Assembly: GCA_017165825.1 (NCBI GenBank)
Contig: CM029370.1
Span: forward strand, 26,374,247-26,438,246
Direction: 5' to 3'
From: Hepsetus odoe
Lineage: Eukaryota > Chordata > Actinopteri > Characiformes > Hepsetidae
DNA: 64,000 bases
Shown here: positions 35,936-47,583 of the stretch, piece by piece
Numbering within the stretch: position 1 is the first letter of the stretch
Layout: every line of letters starts with the position of its first letter
The notes under the pieces: generated by a model
The model's input: the letters and a program-made list of their open reading frames with translations, nothing else
Told to the model about the DNA's origin: nothing
Database searches by the model: none
Translations under genes and position numbers: made by a program

Positions 35936-36065
35936 ATGGATGTGCTGAGAGAGGACATGCAGGTGGTCGGTTTGAAGGAGGAAGATGCAGAAGACCGGAA
36001 GAATTGGAAAAGGATGATCTGCTGTGAAGACACCTAAACGAGAGCAGCTGAAAGAAGACAATAAC
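35936..36065 (+). mobile_element. RTE-like LINE 3' end
   Basis: tgctgagagaggacatgcag, gtggtcggtttgaaggagga, gatgcagaagaccggaag and the 3' terminus gaagacacctaaacgagagc, agctgaaagaag. It is severely 5' truncated. Confidence 0.85.
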
Positions 36066-36321
36066 TGCAGCAAAGATATTAAATAAATTGTAAAATAAGT
36101 TCCAGGCATGCTATGCTACAGTTATTTTTTTTTATAAATATGAAGAAATGTGAATAACCTGAAAATATGATAGTCACATAAATGTTAGTAATTATTATGG
36201 GTAAAAAAATAACAAAAAAGAAGGCAAATAAATAAGTAAAAATATGAATATAAAAGTGGCTTGTGCATTTCATTGAAGTGTCTTTCACACAGACTGGGGT
36301 CTTGATGGTTTGGCCATTGCT

Positions 36322-36550
36322 GGGGCAGCGGTGGCTTAGTGTATAGGGACGAAGCCCCAGTATCAGAAGGGCTTGGGTTTGAAACCCAGATCAGGTGGTT
36401 GCACTGAGGTTCCCTTGAGCAAGGTACCGTCACGTCACTGCTACCTGGGTGCTTTAAATAGCCCCTGCTGCACGTGGGTGAAATGCAGAGGAAGCATTTT
36501 GTTGTGTGTCACTGTGGTGTGTTTCACAACTACATTAGTCACTTTCACTT
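36322..36550 (+). repeat. tRNA-derived SINE, full length
   Basis: tggggcagcggtggcttagtg head, altered B box gggtttgaaaccc, core ggttcccttgagcaaggtac, cccctgctgcacgtgggtg, aatgcagaggaagcattttg and tail cattagtcactttcacttc. 36551-37579 downstream has no recognised gene or repeat. Confidence 0.9.
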
Positions 36551-37579
36551 CATTTCTTTCATTTCACAGACTGCAGAAAGAAAGAAAACTATGTATTTTC
36601 AAATGGATCATTAATCATTAATGGATCATTACTTAACTAAGTATATTGTGTATACTTCAGCCAAATTAGGAGATGCCTTGACCACAAGAGAAATCAACAA
36701 ATCTAAGTTCATTCATGTTTCAGTCACTTGGCTCCACGCAAGCTGCAGTGAGAAGTGCATTATCCCAGGAGCTGCCAGGGAGCCCACAGTGGCCCTGGTG
36801 CTCTACTTTCCACAGCTCATCCTCTTATGTGTGTCAGAGTAAGCCTCCTGAGAATCAGAGCACAATGTGAAGCGTCTGCCATGACAGAGTCCCATACTAA
36901 TCTCGTTCAGTGTTTGAGTGAAGCATTGGCAGGCTTGTTCCCTGTCTCGACTTTGAAGGTGGACATGGGTTTATCTGTTCTGTAACAGTGTTTACCCAGC
37001 TCTGGTTAGCTAAACAATTCCATCTTTCATCATCTTGTGCCAGTCTTGTGTGGATGAAAGATGATGAAGACTTGAAGTTGGAACCCTTGTCTTACTATAC
37101 AACTAATGATCATCACTATGCAGTCCACGATCAGAGATAAAGATGAACTCAATTTAGTCATGACTAATTCAACCACACTATACCACCAGTGCAAGCTGAG
37201 TGATGGCTGGTCCATTGAAGAACCAACATATCTTTTCAAGTTGCAGCTCGAACTGCAAATCTAAACGTTTTTCTGATATCAATACATTTTTAAGATATAT
37301 TAGTTTTTGATATCGATTTGATTTTGATTTCCCCTGAAAAAGATATGTTAGGCCAGCCTGAGAATGTTTACTATATTTGAATGCTATAATCCATCTATTT
37401 TCTGTGAGAACACTTACCGTCCCATCATACCTGTCCTGTCCCACCATACCACCCTGAATACTATTTTTTAAATCTATTATCCCCCAGAAATCAATCCATG
37501 GCAATTCAATTGTCACCGCTAGACTGATGAATGAGGATGCATTTCACCCCGCTACCCTATGAAAGAAATAGAAATATAT

Positions 37580-37828
37580 ATGAAAGTGACTATTCTTATC
37601 ATTGTGAAACACAGCACAGCACAGAGTGAGCCACGATGAAATTAGACTTCTGCATTTTACTCATACAAACACACACGTGCAGCAGGGGGCAGCTATTAAA
37701 AGCGCCCGGGGAGCAGTGACATGGACGGTACCTCAAGGGTACCTCAGGGCAATGTACTGGTAAGGGATTCGAACCCATGATCTTCTGATCCTGGGAACTA
37801 GTCCCTAAACACTAGACCACTGCAGATA
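37580..37828 (-). repeat. tRNA-derived SINE, full length
   Basis: tgaaagtgactattcttatc, acacagcacagcacag, gtgcagcagggggcagctat, acggtacctcaagggtacc (short internal deletion), B box gattcgaaccca and aaacactagaccactgc. Confidence 0.92.
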
Positions 37829-38039
37829 TCAACACAGAAACACACCAATTAAAAAGAGCTTTAATTTTGTGGTTCGTATTAACAGCCCATTAACCTATTA
37901 ATCAACAAACTAAGTGCCCCTGTGACAAGTATATACATCTACACTACCTACATATTTTTTATTTATTTATTTATTTATATTTTTAAGATAAAACAGGAAA
38001 GACAGAGCAGAGGTTTAAGGAAAAGAAGGAGCAGAGGTA

Positions 38040-38325
38040 GGAGAGTAGATGGTTTTGGAGGATTATTCCCTGAGAAATTCCATAAACAGGTGGGTCTTTA
38101 ATCGACGTTTGAAGACAGCAAGGGACTCAGCAGTTCTGACCATCAGGGGGAGTTCGTTCCACCACTGAGGGGCCAGAACTGAGAAGAGCCTTGATGCATG
38201 TCTTCCTCTTTTTTTCAGTGGTGGGGGTTCGAGACGAGCAGTGCTTGATGGTCTGAGAGGACAAAAAGAGACACGGTGTTTGATAAGACCTGAGCAAAGT
38301 TTGCTGCCAGAGCAGGGCACTGGTC
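38040..38325 (-). mobile_element. LINE (CR1/L2/Rex1-like) reverse transcriptase C-terminus
   Basis: The minus-strand frame 38063-38320 reads ...RLFSVLAPQWWNELPLMVRT, AESLAVFKRRLKTHLF and a stop. This is the typical end of CR1/L2/Rex1-type RT ORFs (S-V-x-A-P-x-x-W-N-x-L-P ... F-K-x-x-L-K-T-H-L-F). Only about 85 codons remain, so it is a truncated fragment and not a host gene. The clade is uncertain. Confidence 0.8.
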
Positions 38326-38478
38326 ATTCTGTGTGCTTATCATTGTGTTTACTTATGTTATGTTTTACACATGTTATTTTCAGTATGTTTAGTTATGAGC
38401 TCTGTGCACGTTATTTCCGTTATTAAAGTTCAGTACGAAACTCTCGACTCTGCATTGCTGTCCAGGCCACGACACTAC

Positions 38479-38572
38479 TCCTCCTTCTTCTTCTTCTTCT
38501 TTTTCTTTCGGGTGCTCCCGTTTAGGGGTCACCACAGCGGATCAACTGTCTCCATTTCTTCCGGTCCTCAGC
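38479..38572 (-). mobile_element. 5'-truncated RTE-like LINE with target-site duplication
   Basis: The complement of the RTE-like 3' terminus (cctttaggggtc-type end tcccgtttaggggtcaccac, tccatttcttccggtcctc) plus its (GAA)n tail as ttcttcttcttc. It is flanked by a perfect 12-bp direct repeat CCACGACACTAC at 38467-38478 and 38573-38584. Confidence 0.9.
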
Positions 38573-38632
38573 CCACGACACTACATCATTACGTTAATGC
38601 CCCATATACCAGTAAATGTTTTCACCCTATAG

Positions 38633-38873
38633 GGCAGTGGTGGCCTAGTGGTTAGGGCGTCAGCCACATGATTGGAGGATCAGGGGTTCGAACCCCTTCC
38701 CAATAGGTTGCCCTGAGGTGCCCTTGAGCAAGGTGCCGTCCCCGTCCCGCTCCTCCCTGCGATGCGCTGGCGACCTGTCCAGGGTGCGTCACCCGTCCTC
38801 GCCCTGTGTGCACTGGGTTGGACACCAGCTCTCCCTTGCGACCCCGTTTGGGACAAGCGGCAGAAAATGGATG
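38633..38873 (+). repeat. SINE with alternative 3' tail
   Basis: Same head and core as the main family (ggcagtggtggcctagtgg, B box gggttcgaacccc, cccttgagcaaggtgccgt). After the core it switches to gatgcgctggcgacctgtcc, agggtgcgtc, gttggacaccagctc and tgggacaagcggcagaaaat, ending ggatggatg, instead of the cactttcacttt tail. Confidence 0.9.
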
Positions 38874-38929
38874 GATGTTTTAACCCTGTATATTTTAATC
38901 TGGCTAGCTCAGACAGCAAACTTTGCTCA

Positions 38930-39140
38930 GGTTTCCTTCCACAAGTCAAAAGACACGCAAGTCAGGTAGACTGAAGATGCTAAATATCTTTAGGTTTGTC
39001 TGTGTGTGTGAATGTGTCTGTCTGGCCCTGTGATGGAGTGGACACTTGGGTGTTTTCATGTGTTTTGCCCTATGCGCACTGGGATAGGCTTCAGCACCCT
39101 TTGCAACCCTAGTCAGTGTAAGCAATTAAGAGAATGAGTG
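38930..39140 (+). repeat. Degenerate teleost interspersed repeat
   Basis: ttccttccacaagtcaaaagac, gtcaggtagactgaagatgct, ggccctgtgatggagtggac, gcactgggataggcttcagc and gtcagtgtaagcaattaag follow the order of a well-known fish repeat, strongly decayed. Confidence 0.55.
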
Positions 39141-39264
39141 AATAAATTACCCTTTCACTAGACACACTTTTATTGTTGTTGGAGGCATGAAGTTGAGATT
39201 TTTATTGATTTTGTCACACTGACCACTTGTCTCTCAAAGTTGCTAAAAAAATATGGAGGCAATC

Positions 39265-39560
39265 AATTGAATGCAGTGAGATGGTCTGGGCAATGCTCTT
39301 CTGGGAGGGCATGGGCTTTAATATATATGTTTATTTGACACCCAACATCTACCAAAACATTGTTGAAGACCAAGAGAACAAATTCATGAAAACGATTTTC
39401 CTAACTGCAGTGCCCTCTTTCAACAGGATAATGTGTCCGGCAAAATTGCAAAATGATGACTTGGCCTTCAAATTACCGTTATATCAGATCAGCATCTGTG
39501 GAATGTCTTGGGCAAAACAGCTTGATCCTAGGGTTAGGATTTTTCTCAGTCTCGTTCCAA
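39265..39560 (+). mobile_element. Tc1/mariner-type transposase remnant
   Basis: tggtctgggcaatgctcttctggga, aacattgttgaagaccaagag, ctttcaacaggataatgtgtcc (Q-Q-D-N-like catalytic region) and gatcagcatctgtggaatgt (E-H-L-W-like) in order. The frame is only nominally open and the catalytic residues are eroded. Confidence 0.5.
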
Positions 39561-42500
39561 CACAGTGCACCTTGTCTCTCAGACACGCTCCAGTACATCC
39601 TTCCATACAGGATTTTCTGAGAACCTGGGCTGCACAATATTTTCCTTTTTAATTAACAAAATATGAAGAAGTTAGACCTTTAGCCCTTCAGATATGTGCT
39701 ACGAGCAGTCTGACCAGCCTCTGAACCTGCAGACTACTTTCTGTTGGTGTTTGGATGAACAGAGGCCTTAACATAATCCAACAACTGTGACAGCTTAAAA
39801 CAGAACAATCTCATAAGCAGGCATCTCTAATTAAAACAGGTCAATTACTAAGTGTTAAAAATCCAAATGGGCTTACAAAGGAGAAGTGTGACTGCATTTG
39901 AGATCGGAATGTGTTCACATCTAGCTGCCCAGATCCCAAAGTAATCAAGCATGCATCATGATCAGATCTCTTTATTGAGAACGCTGTCTGACTTGCCTTT
40001 AGGGTCCAGTGTTTTGTGGCTCATTCACAACTGATAAAACAGTTTCTTCCTCTTTTCATTTAAATTATAGTTAAAATCATCAACTTCTGGATATAAAAAG
40101 GTTAGATGTATTTAAAGCTTGAATTGTGTGTTCACACCTTCATCTGTTAAGCCAATATAGGGGAAATAAGTATATTTACATATACCTCCTTAATGAGCCA
40201 ATAGCAGCCCTGTTGATTCTGCCTGAATGTGTGTATCAGCCCAGTGCTTTCTTTTAAATGAGCTGCAATAAGGAATCTGAAAGGAATTCATTACATAAAT
40301 CCATCTTAAAGTGACAGAAAGAGTCTGTTTAATAATGAAGGATAAACGGAGGTCGGAAAATGTTCATGAAGAGATTCATTATGAATAATTGGTCACCACG
40401 TCAAAATACTGAGATAACAACGAACCGATGATGTAATGTGCAAACCTTTTCCTCACATTTATTCAAATGTTGAGTTACAGAAACCTGTTTTCTACTGCTC
40501 CTGCCTGCAGTTTTAAACAGATTCTTTTTTTTAATTGATGTTTACTTGTAGTCTTTAACTCACTGTTTTTTTTCTGGAATAAAATCTATTAAAAAGTCTA
40601 TTCATTTTTATCAATAAGATTAACATTTTTTTTTATAAAGCTTAAACTAAGCTCTACCTGCCCTGCTCTGGAGTTAGGCCAGGCTATTTTTAAAATCCAA
40701 ATACTGCCTGGAAACCTGATCCAATCAATAGCAGGATGCAGTAACTGCATTAGAAAAAGTATTAAGAATTATCATTGTGATCAGATATTGTCAAGCGTAA
40801 TTTTGTAATTTGCTGGTATGTTTTTAATGTACCATAGATTATATAGTGATCATAATGGAGAGCAGTATATTATCAATATGAAATTCCATCCATGTTGCAC
40901 AGCCCTAGGAACCCTGAATGTTTGCAATGACCCTTCTACTCGACTGGCCTGTTGTGGTGTATTATCCAGCCTCTTGGCACATGTGATTGAAAGGGACTTG
41001 TTTAAGCCCTGAATCCTGTGTGGTAGGGTGACATTTGCAGTTCAGAATCGCTTGAACTTTCCACCTGCAGATTTTGAACTTTACCTATTATAGACTACAT
41101 CTCTGATGGCTGTGCACAGCGCAGAGACATCATTGCACCTATTCTACAATTCTACCACGCATGTACTTCATGTGGCTTCAAATAACAAAGTGTGTTGATT
41201 TGACAGTGTTATGAAAATATGTCATTGCAAATATATAGAACCTGACTAAGCTGGGAGGAATGGGCTGCATGGGTAGCTTCGAATGTGAGGACACTGTTTA
41301 ACTCAGTAATCTATTGTGCCAGACAGTTATTATGCACCATTTAGCATGCTGTCTGGATGGTAACAATCCTGATGTTTCATTTCAAATGTAGGGTATTACA
41401 GCTACAGAGGTGAGATACAGAGACAGTTTGTAAATTGCAGCCTCATGTGATCTCAGTAAAGTAAAAGCTCATATAAAGATAAAAGTTAGTAAGGTTCTAT
41501 GAATTTTATGTTTTTATTTATAATAAATATTATTATATGTTGTGTCTTCACAGCAAATGGGTCTTTTATACTGAACCTGAAGGTCAGATGTCTTTAATCA
41601 GCAAGCCCACTTGCTGCCCTGTCCATGTCTTGGTCATAAATAAATAGGTTATCATCCTACACTGTTAACCCTCATGATGAAATCTCAAAGAAGGGAAATG
41701 AAAGCATGCTGGCAACATCAATGCAATCTGTGCAACAGCAGATCATGCTGCTTCTGTTGTATCAGGCCATGCAGTTGTAAGTCTTCTCCAACACTGTTTC
41801 GGGTCATAATGACTGAACAATACCCGTGCTATTCATATGTGAATTAACAGGGACAAAAACAAATCACTTAAGGCTCTGTCACCAAATAGCTGCCACTAAA
41901 CTGTACCATGTGGCATCGTTTCTCTGTAAAACAGCTGTTCGACTGTCAAGGGTTGGCGGCAGGATGGTGGTGTTAGTACTGATGTAAATGAACACTAAAA
42001 CCATGAACAGAAAAAAAAAAAAAAATCTAACTAACAAACACAGAGGACTAAAACACAGGGACAAATCATACTAAGAGCAGATGAACCAAGAGAATAAGAA
42101 AGAAAAGCATATGAAACAACAGCGATCCAGCAAAGACTACTTATGACTACTTATACAGCAAAGAGGACTACTTATGAATCACATACTTATAAATAACAAT
42201 GAAACAAGGGACACCTGTCAGAATGAGGAGACATGAATTGACAACAGGATTTCAGGGGGAGGACTAGGACAGGGCATGGACAACATCAAACACAAGCACA
42301 TGGCAGATGTAAACAAAGACGCATGGACATGGAAAACACAAAATGGACAGGAGAAGCCTGACTCTGACTTAAGCATTGCTGAACCAGACGTCATAGCTAA
42401 AGGCAATAGTCGTGGCTGGTTCTGCATAAAATTTCATTTGTTAATCAAGCACCAAACCTTTTATTGTGCATTTTTCTCATCTTCAGTTTTTAGAAATAAT

Positions 42501-42924
42501 AACTTTCTTACTTCATATTTTTGATTATAGAAAAGAACATGTTTTGTGCAAGTTATGCTTTTATAGAAAAGAGGTAGTCTTTAATCTTTATTTGGCATTG
42601 GTATCTGCATTGACATTGGCAGATATGTACATGAAAGCATCCGATATCAGCAATGGCAAAGAAATTTCACATTAGTACATCTCTAGATTAATTTAAAAAA
42701 TTTAGTTATTTCCAAAAAAGACAGTAAGTGGGAGACCCAGATTTGTAGTGTTTATAAGTAATGGAAATGCCACATGGAATACTGATGTTTGCCTTTTTTT
42801 CCAGGCATGCCTACAATGTCTGTGCACTTTATATTTTTGCAGACTGTAGCTCATCTGATGTGCAATTTACCAGCTCCCCTCTACCCTGCCCATTAATGGA
42901 AAGGAACACCATAAAATCCCTGCT
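39561..42924. other. Unique A/T-rich sequence, no gene recognised
   Basis: No coding frame, RNA gene or repeat family could be supported over this 3.3 kb. Lineage-old transposon debris is likely but not identifiable by eye. Confidence 0.4.
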
Positions 42925-43065
42925 AACAAGATATCATCTGGGTGGTGGAACATTCTCAGCAGTGGCACTAATGTGGCAGTGTTATTGCATGAGTGTTTTA
43001 AACACAGCATCACTGATGGACTGGGACTAGTCAGCCAACACTCATGGCCAGAAATGGACCGAAAA
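42925..43065. repeat. Degenerate fish repeat fragment
   Basis: gggtggtggaacattctcagcag, gtgttttaaacacagcatcac, tgatggactgggactagtcag and ccaacac resemble a common teleost transposon-associated repeat. The rest of 43066-44440 is A/T-rich with a short (ATA)n tract at 43591-43620 and nothing else recognised. Confidence 0.45.
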
Positions 43066-43591
43066 ATGGGTTACAGAATAACCACCTCAAAGCACTGGGA
43101 AAAATTTTCTAATGCTTCCATTATTTTGGACACTGCCTGGATGATGTAGGATGGATCATATTCATAGTTCATAATAATACTTCTGCTGTAACATGAGGTT
43201 TATATCATTCAGCCCTAACTAAGTTTTAGCAGTGGCTGTTTTTGAGATCAGGCTGATGTGAGCAAATTTCCTTTATCTCCTCCCTCTCTACCCACAGAGG
43301 GGTAGATGCCTAAGGGCTTCATTTTCCATTTATTATAGAAGATAATGATTTTTTTGGTTTTATTTTTATGCTTTATGTAAATTGGACTCAAATCACATTA
43401 ATAGATGTAATAAGAACAGTGTTAAATATCATGCAAACATAATCATAATGAATAACTTATAAACTCATTGACTGAAGTGGTACTTCATTAGAAACATCAG
43501 GCTGAGCACTTGAGTGCAAATCATCATGAAATGCATTCAACCTATTCACCTACTATGGCCCCTTTGAACTATCTTATATTTGAATAATATG

Positions 43592-43622
<31 letters not shown>

Positions 43623-44454
43623 AATTGCAGTATTAAAAATGTGTAACTTTTCATCCACAATACAAATGTAATACAAGTAACAAAAAAGAAATGTCTGGAG
43701 AAATCATTAACTGACAAAATAACAAAATGAATTAAAAACAATGCAAATTAACACGGAAGCAAGTATTTTTTATAGTTCAAAGGGGAGTTTCACAATTTCT
43801 GCCATTTTGAATGTTTGTGAACATGTAATCAAAGGTGTAAACAATGCCATTCGGAAATTAGATTATAAATATAGAGTCAGAAATGTTCATGGTGATGGTT
43901 ACTGGAAACAAAAGTCTGAATATTTTAATAGCCCTGAAAGAAACCCCATAATGAGAAATCTCATACATAATGAGATTTCTATGTACCAAATGAGATAAAA
44001 ATAACTGATGCATTGTTTTACTAGAGTCCATTCATGGTGGAGAGGTATATGTATATTTGGCAAATCTCAGCAGACATTTTTTAGGTTAACTATTCATTTT
44101 AAATAGCAATTGAAATTCATAGAAATTGAAACTCCTGGTTTCTCCTTTTAAAGAAATCTGAGCTGTTAAGCTTTCCTGCAGTGATTAATTTCATGTTAAA
44201 ATACACTCATGTTTCAACAGTTTAATTATGCAGAACTTCTTTTTGAATGAATAATTAAAATTCTGTGCAGGACACAAGCTTTGTAGTATGATCGTAAATA
44301 AATAAACTGCAGCACCTTCATTCCACTGAGGATCTCAGTCTTTTTTGCCATGGTGTGTTTTACCATTACCATAGTATTTTTAATTAGCATAATATTTTTA
44401 TCTTTATAGAGGGATAAAGTTGATCAGCCACACCATGAAGTTATGAGCTGCATT

Positions 44455-45525
44455 GTGCCTTTGTGGATTTGGAGAAAGCATATGACAGGGTGCCTAGAGA
44501 GGAGTTGTGGTTTTGTATGAGGAAGTCTGGTGTTACAGAGAAGTATGTGAGAGTAGTTCAGGATATGTATGATGGCAGTGTAACAGTGGTGAGATCTGCA
44601 GTGGGAGTGACGGATGCATTTAAGGTAGATGTTGGATTACATCAAGGATCAGCACTGAGCCCATTCTTGTTTGCAGTAGTAATGGACAGGTTGACGGACG
44701 AGGTTAGACAGGAGTCTCCGTGGACGATGATGTTTGCTGATGATATTGTGATCTGTAGTGAGAGTAGGGAGCAGCTTGAGGAGAACCTGGAGAGATGGAG
44801 ATATGCTCTGGAGAGGAGAGGAATGAAAGTGAGTAGGGCAAAGACAGAATACATGAGTGTGAATGAAAGGGAGGAAAGTGGCGTGGTTAGGATGCAGGGA
44901 GTGGAGGTAACAAAGGTGGAGGAGTTTAAATACTTGGGATCAACAGTTCAGTGTAACGGCGAGTGTGGAAGAGAGGTGAAGAAGAGAGTGCAGGCTGGTT
45001 GGAATGGGTGGAGAAGAGTGGCTGGAGTGATTTGTGACAGACGCGTACCAGCTAGAGTAAAAGGGAAGGTTTACAGGACAGTAGTGAGACCAGCTATGTT
45101 GTATGGGTTGGAGACGGTGGCACTGACAAAAAGGCAGGAGGCGGAGCTGGAGGTGTCAGAGTTAAAGGTGCTGAGATTTTCGTTGGGTGTGACGAGGATG
45201 GACAGGATTAGAAATGAGTATATTAGAGGGACAGCTCAGGTTAGACGTCTTGGAGACAAAGTTAGAGAAGCAAGGTTGCGTTGGTTTGGACATGTGCAGA
45301 GGAGAGACGAGGATTATATTGGAAGGAGGATGTTGAAGATGGAGCTGCCAGGAAAGAGGAGAAGAGGAAGACCAAAGAGGAGGTTTATGGATGTGGTGAG
45401 AGAGGACATGCAGGTGGTCAGTTTGAAGCAGGAAGATGCAAAAGACAGGAAGAAATGGAGACAGTTGATACGCTGTGGCGACCCCTAAACGGGAGCAGCC
45501 GAAAGAAAAAGAAGAAGAAGAAGAT
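44455..45525 (+). mobile_element. RTE-like non-LTR retrotransposon, best-preserved copy
   Basis: An open frame 44463-45488 (341 codons) covers the C-terminal half of the reverse transcriptase. It has MDLEKAYDRVPREELW, GLHQGSALSPFLFAVVMDRL, the catalytic MMFADDIVICSE, SRAKTEYMSVNERE, EEFKYLGSTVQ, VYRTVVRPAMLYGLET and the basic GKRRRGRPKRRFMDVV. It ends RCGDP, then tgtggcgacccctaaacggg and an (AAG)n tail. The 5' half (endonuclease and fingers) is absent, so it is a 5'-truncated but uninterrupted insertion and probably the youngest copy here. RTE clade assignment is by overall resemblance only. Confidence 0.92.
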
Positions 45526-45814
45526 AATATTTTTATCTTAGGTAGGGAGGAATCAACATGATTGCTTACTCATTTTAAGGCCTTTAAACTTTTAGTTCAG
45601 TCTATAATATTTGCATTTTGTGTGTAACTCCAGCAGAACAAAGTGCTTTAATGAACTTTTTCAGTGCTTTACCGAAACACAGATGTGTCTGTCATGTCCC
45701 ACTGTGGCTGGTAAGTGTATTAAACAATGCCTGTCAAGTGCAGGTGTGTGTTAGCACTGCTGATTGTGACAAGTAACTGCTATAATCAAAAAAAGTGCTT
45801 GGGCATGCCCACAT

Positions 45815-46115
45815 GCCCACTGTCCTCTCTCACGACATCCATAAACCTCCTCTTTGTCTTTCCTCTTCTCCCCTTTCCTGGAAGCTCTATCCTCAACATC
45901 CTTCTCCTGATATACTGCTTGTCTCTCCTCTGGACATGTCCAAACCAACACACTCTTGCTTATCTTAACTTTGTCTCCAAATCTTCCAACATCACTTGTA
46001 ATATACTCTGTCCATCCTTGGCACACGTCACTCCCAAAACTCAGCATCTTTAACTCCACCTCCAGTCCCACTGCCTGTCTTTTTGTCAGCACAACTGTCC
46101 CCAACCCGTATAGCA
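45815..46115 (-). mobile_element. RTE-like LINE fragment, minus
   Basis: Read in reverse it gives LYGLGTVVLTKRQAV, then VGRFGDKVKISKSVLVWTCP and a shifted basic tail, with the complement of gtgagagaggaca at 45820. Several frameshifts. It lies 300 bp from the copy at 44455 and in opposite orientation. Confidence 0.85.
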
Positions 46116-46915
46116 TAACTAAATCCTAAATAGCATTATATCATAGATTATATGTGTGTGTGTGTTTGCTCATTGGTTTGCAGCTATAACACATGGTTGG
46201 ATGCTCTGAGACTCTTGGTCGCAGTCCAGGGTGGCTCTCCAGGCTGCTGTGTGTGCACAGCACTCCTCAGAGAAGTTCCAGCTGGCCACAGTCGTGCCTC
46301 TCCAGCCAGCTTTACCTTCATTCATCACCGACAGACACAGTGACTGGTGCCAGGCTCAGCATCCCAGACAGATACTAGAGCTGCAGAATGTGGACAAAGC
46401 ACCATATTGTGATTATACTTCTGCTTATTGGGGATGAAATGCAAACTGAAAACACCAGTGATCAAAATGAATAGTTTTGAGCATGTGAATTCTCAGAATT
46501 TTCCCAAAACCCAAAAATCATAGCTCACAAACAACATTAAGTGGTTAATTGGGAGTTTGTTTGCATATTGCACATTTTTTGAAGGTGGTTAAGTATCCAC
46601 ACTGCCCGGTGAGTGAATTCTGCCACATGGTTACAGAACTAAAGCATGTGGACACCCCAACTAGATATGGAGTATTGATTAATTATATAGCACTGGATCC
46701 AGACAGGAATATTAAACCTTTTTTTTTTTAATCTTAATTATATTTTAAAACATTAACCTGTTGTACACACGCACACACACAGGCATATATATGCTCACAC
46801 TAGGCCGTGGTCAGAAAAGTCAGGAAATGTATTTTTGTCCTCAAAGTACATAGGTGTCCTGACACTGCTTTTGTGTATTCTAATGATTGTCCTGACTTTT
46901 CACAAAAACAAACAA

Positions 46916-46950
<35 letters not shown>

Positions 46951-47530
46951 GCTTATTAAAACTTTTCTCCAAAATCCACATTGGCCCTTCATGGATGTGT
47001 GATTTAGCAGACTGGGAGTTTTTATTTATTTATTTATTTTTTCGGGCCACTGCTTTACAGATGCATCATGGAGTTTTTTTTTGTAGAGGGATTATTTACA
47101 CACCAGCGACCTTTGTTGTGTCATTATAAATCAGTGCATATTGATTAGTGTTATATGAAAGGGCTGAGAGATGGATGGATGGATGGATGAATGGATAAAT
47201 GAATTGAAAGAGCAATAGAAATATTGACAGACACGCAAACAGAGATACACATGACATCCAAATGCACTGTGAACTTAAAAAGAGTGGACACTGATCACTG
47301 AACTGTCACTTTTGCCCCAGGTTTTAAGCTGAGGTCTTCCATAAAAAGCTCTACATGGCCTCTCAGAATAGCTTAACTTGACTGATAGGTCTTGATTAAA
47401 TTCTAAATCTTCCTCTATCCAACAGGTGATTATCTTCCACTCCCCAAAATAAACCCAGCCTGGGCTGGAGCACCATCTGTTGAATGAGTTAGCAGGCTTT
47501 CACTCACATGGAAACTAATGCATACAAACT

Positions 47531-47583
<53 letters not shown>

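Noticed and set aside
37021..37070. Small inverted repeat (catctttcatc / gatgaaagatg)
   Set aside because: An 11-bp stem with no microRNA-like length or conserved context; likely chance.
38063..38320. 85-codon minus-strand frame as a small gene
   Set aside because: It matches the C-terminal signature of CR1/L2/Rex1-type LINE reverse transcriptases and starts without an upstream exon.
39227..39652. 141-codon open frame as a novel gene
   Set aside because: Its DNA follows, with decay, the catalytic region of a common fish Tc1/mariner-type transposase; the open frame is accidental.
44463..45488. 341-codon reverse transcriptase frame as a host gene
   Set aside because: It is the truncated C-terminal half of a dispersed non-LTR element with several relatives in the same window and an A-rich 3' tail.
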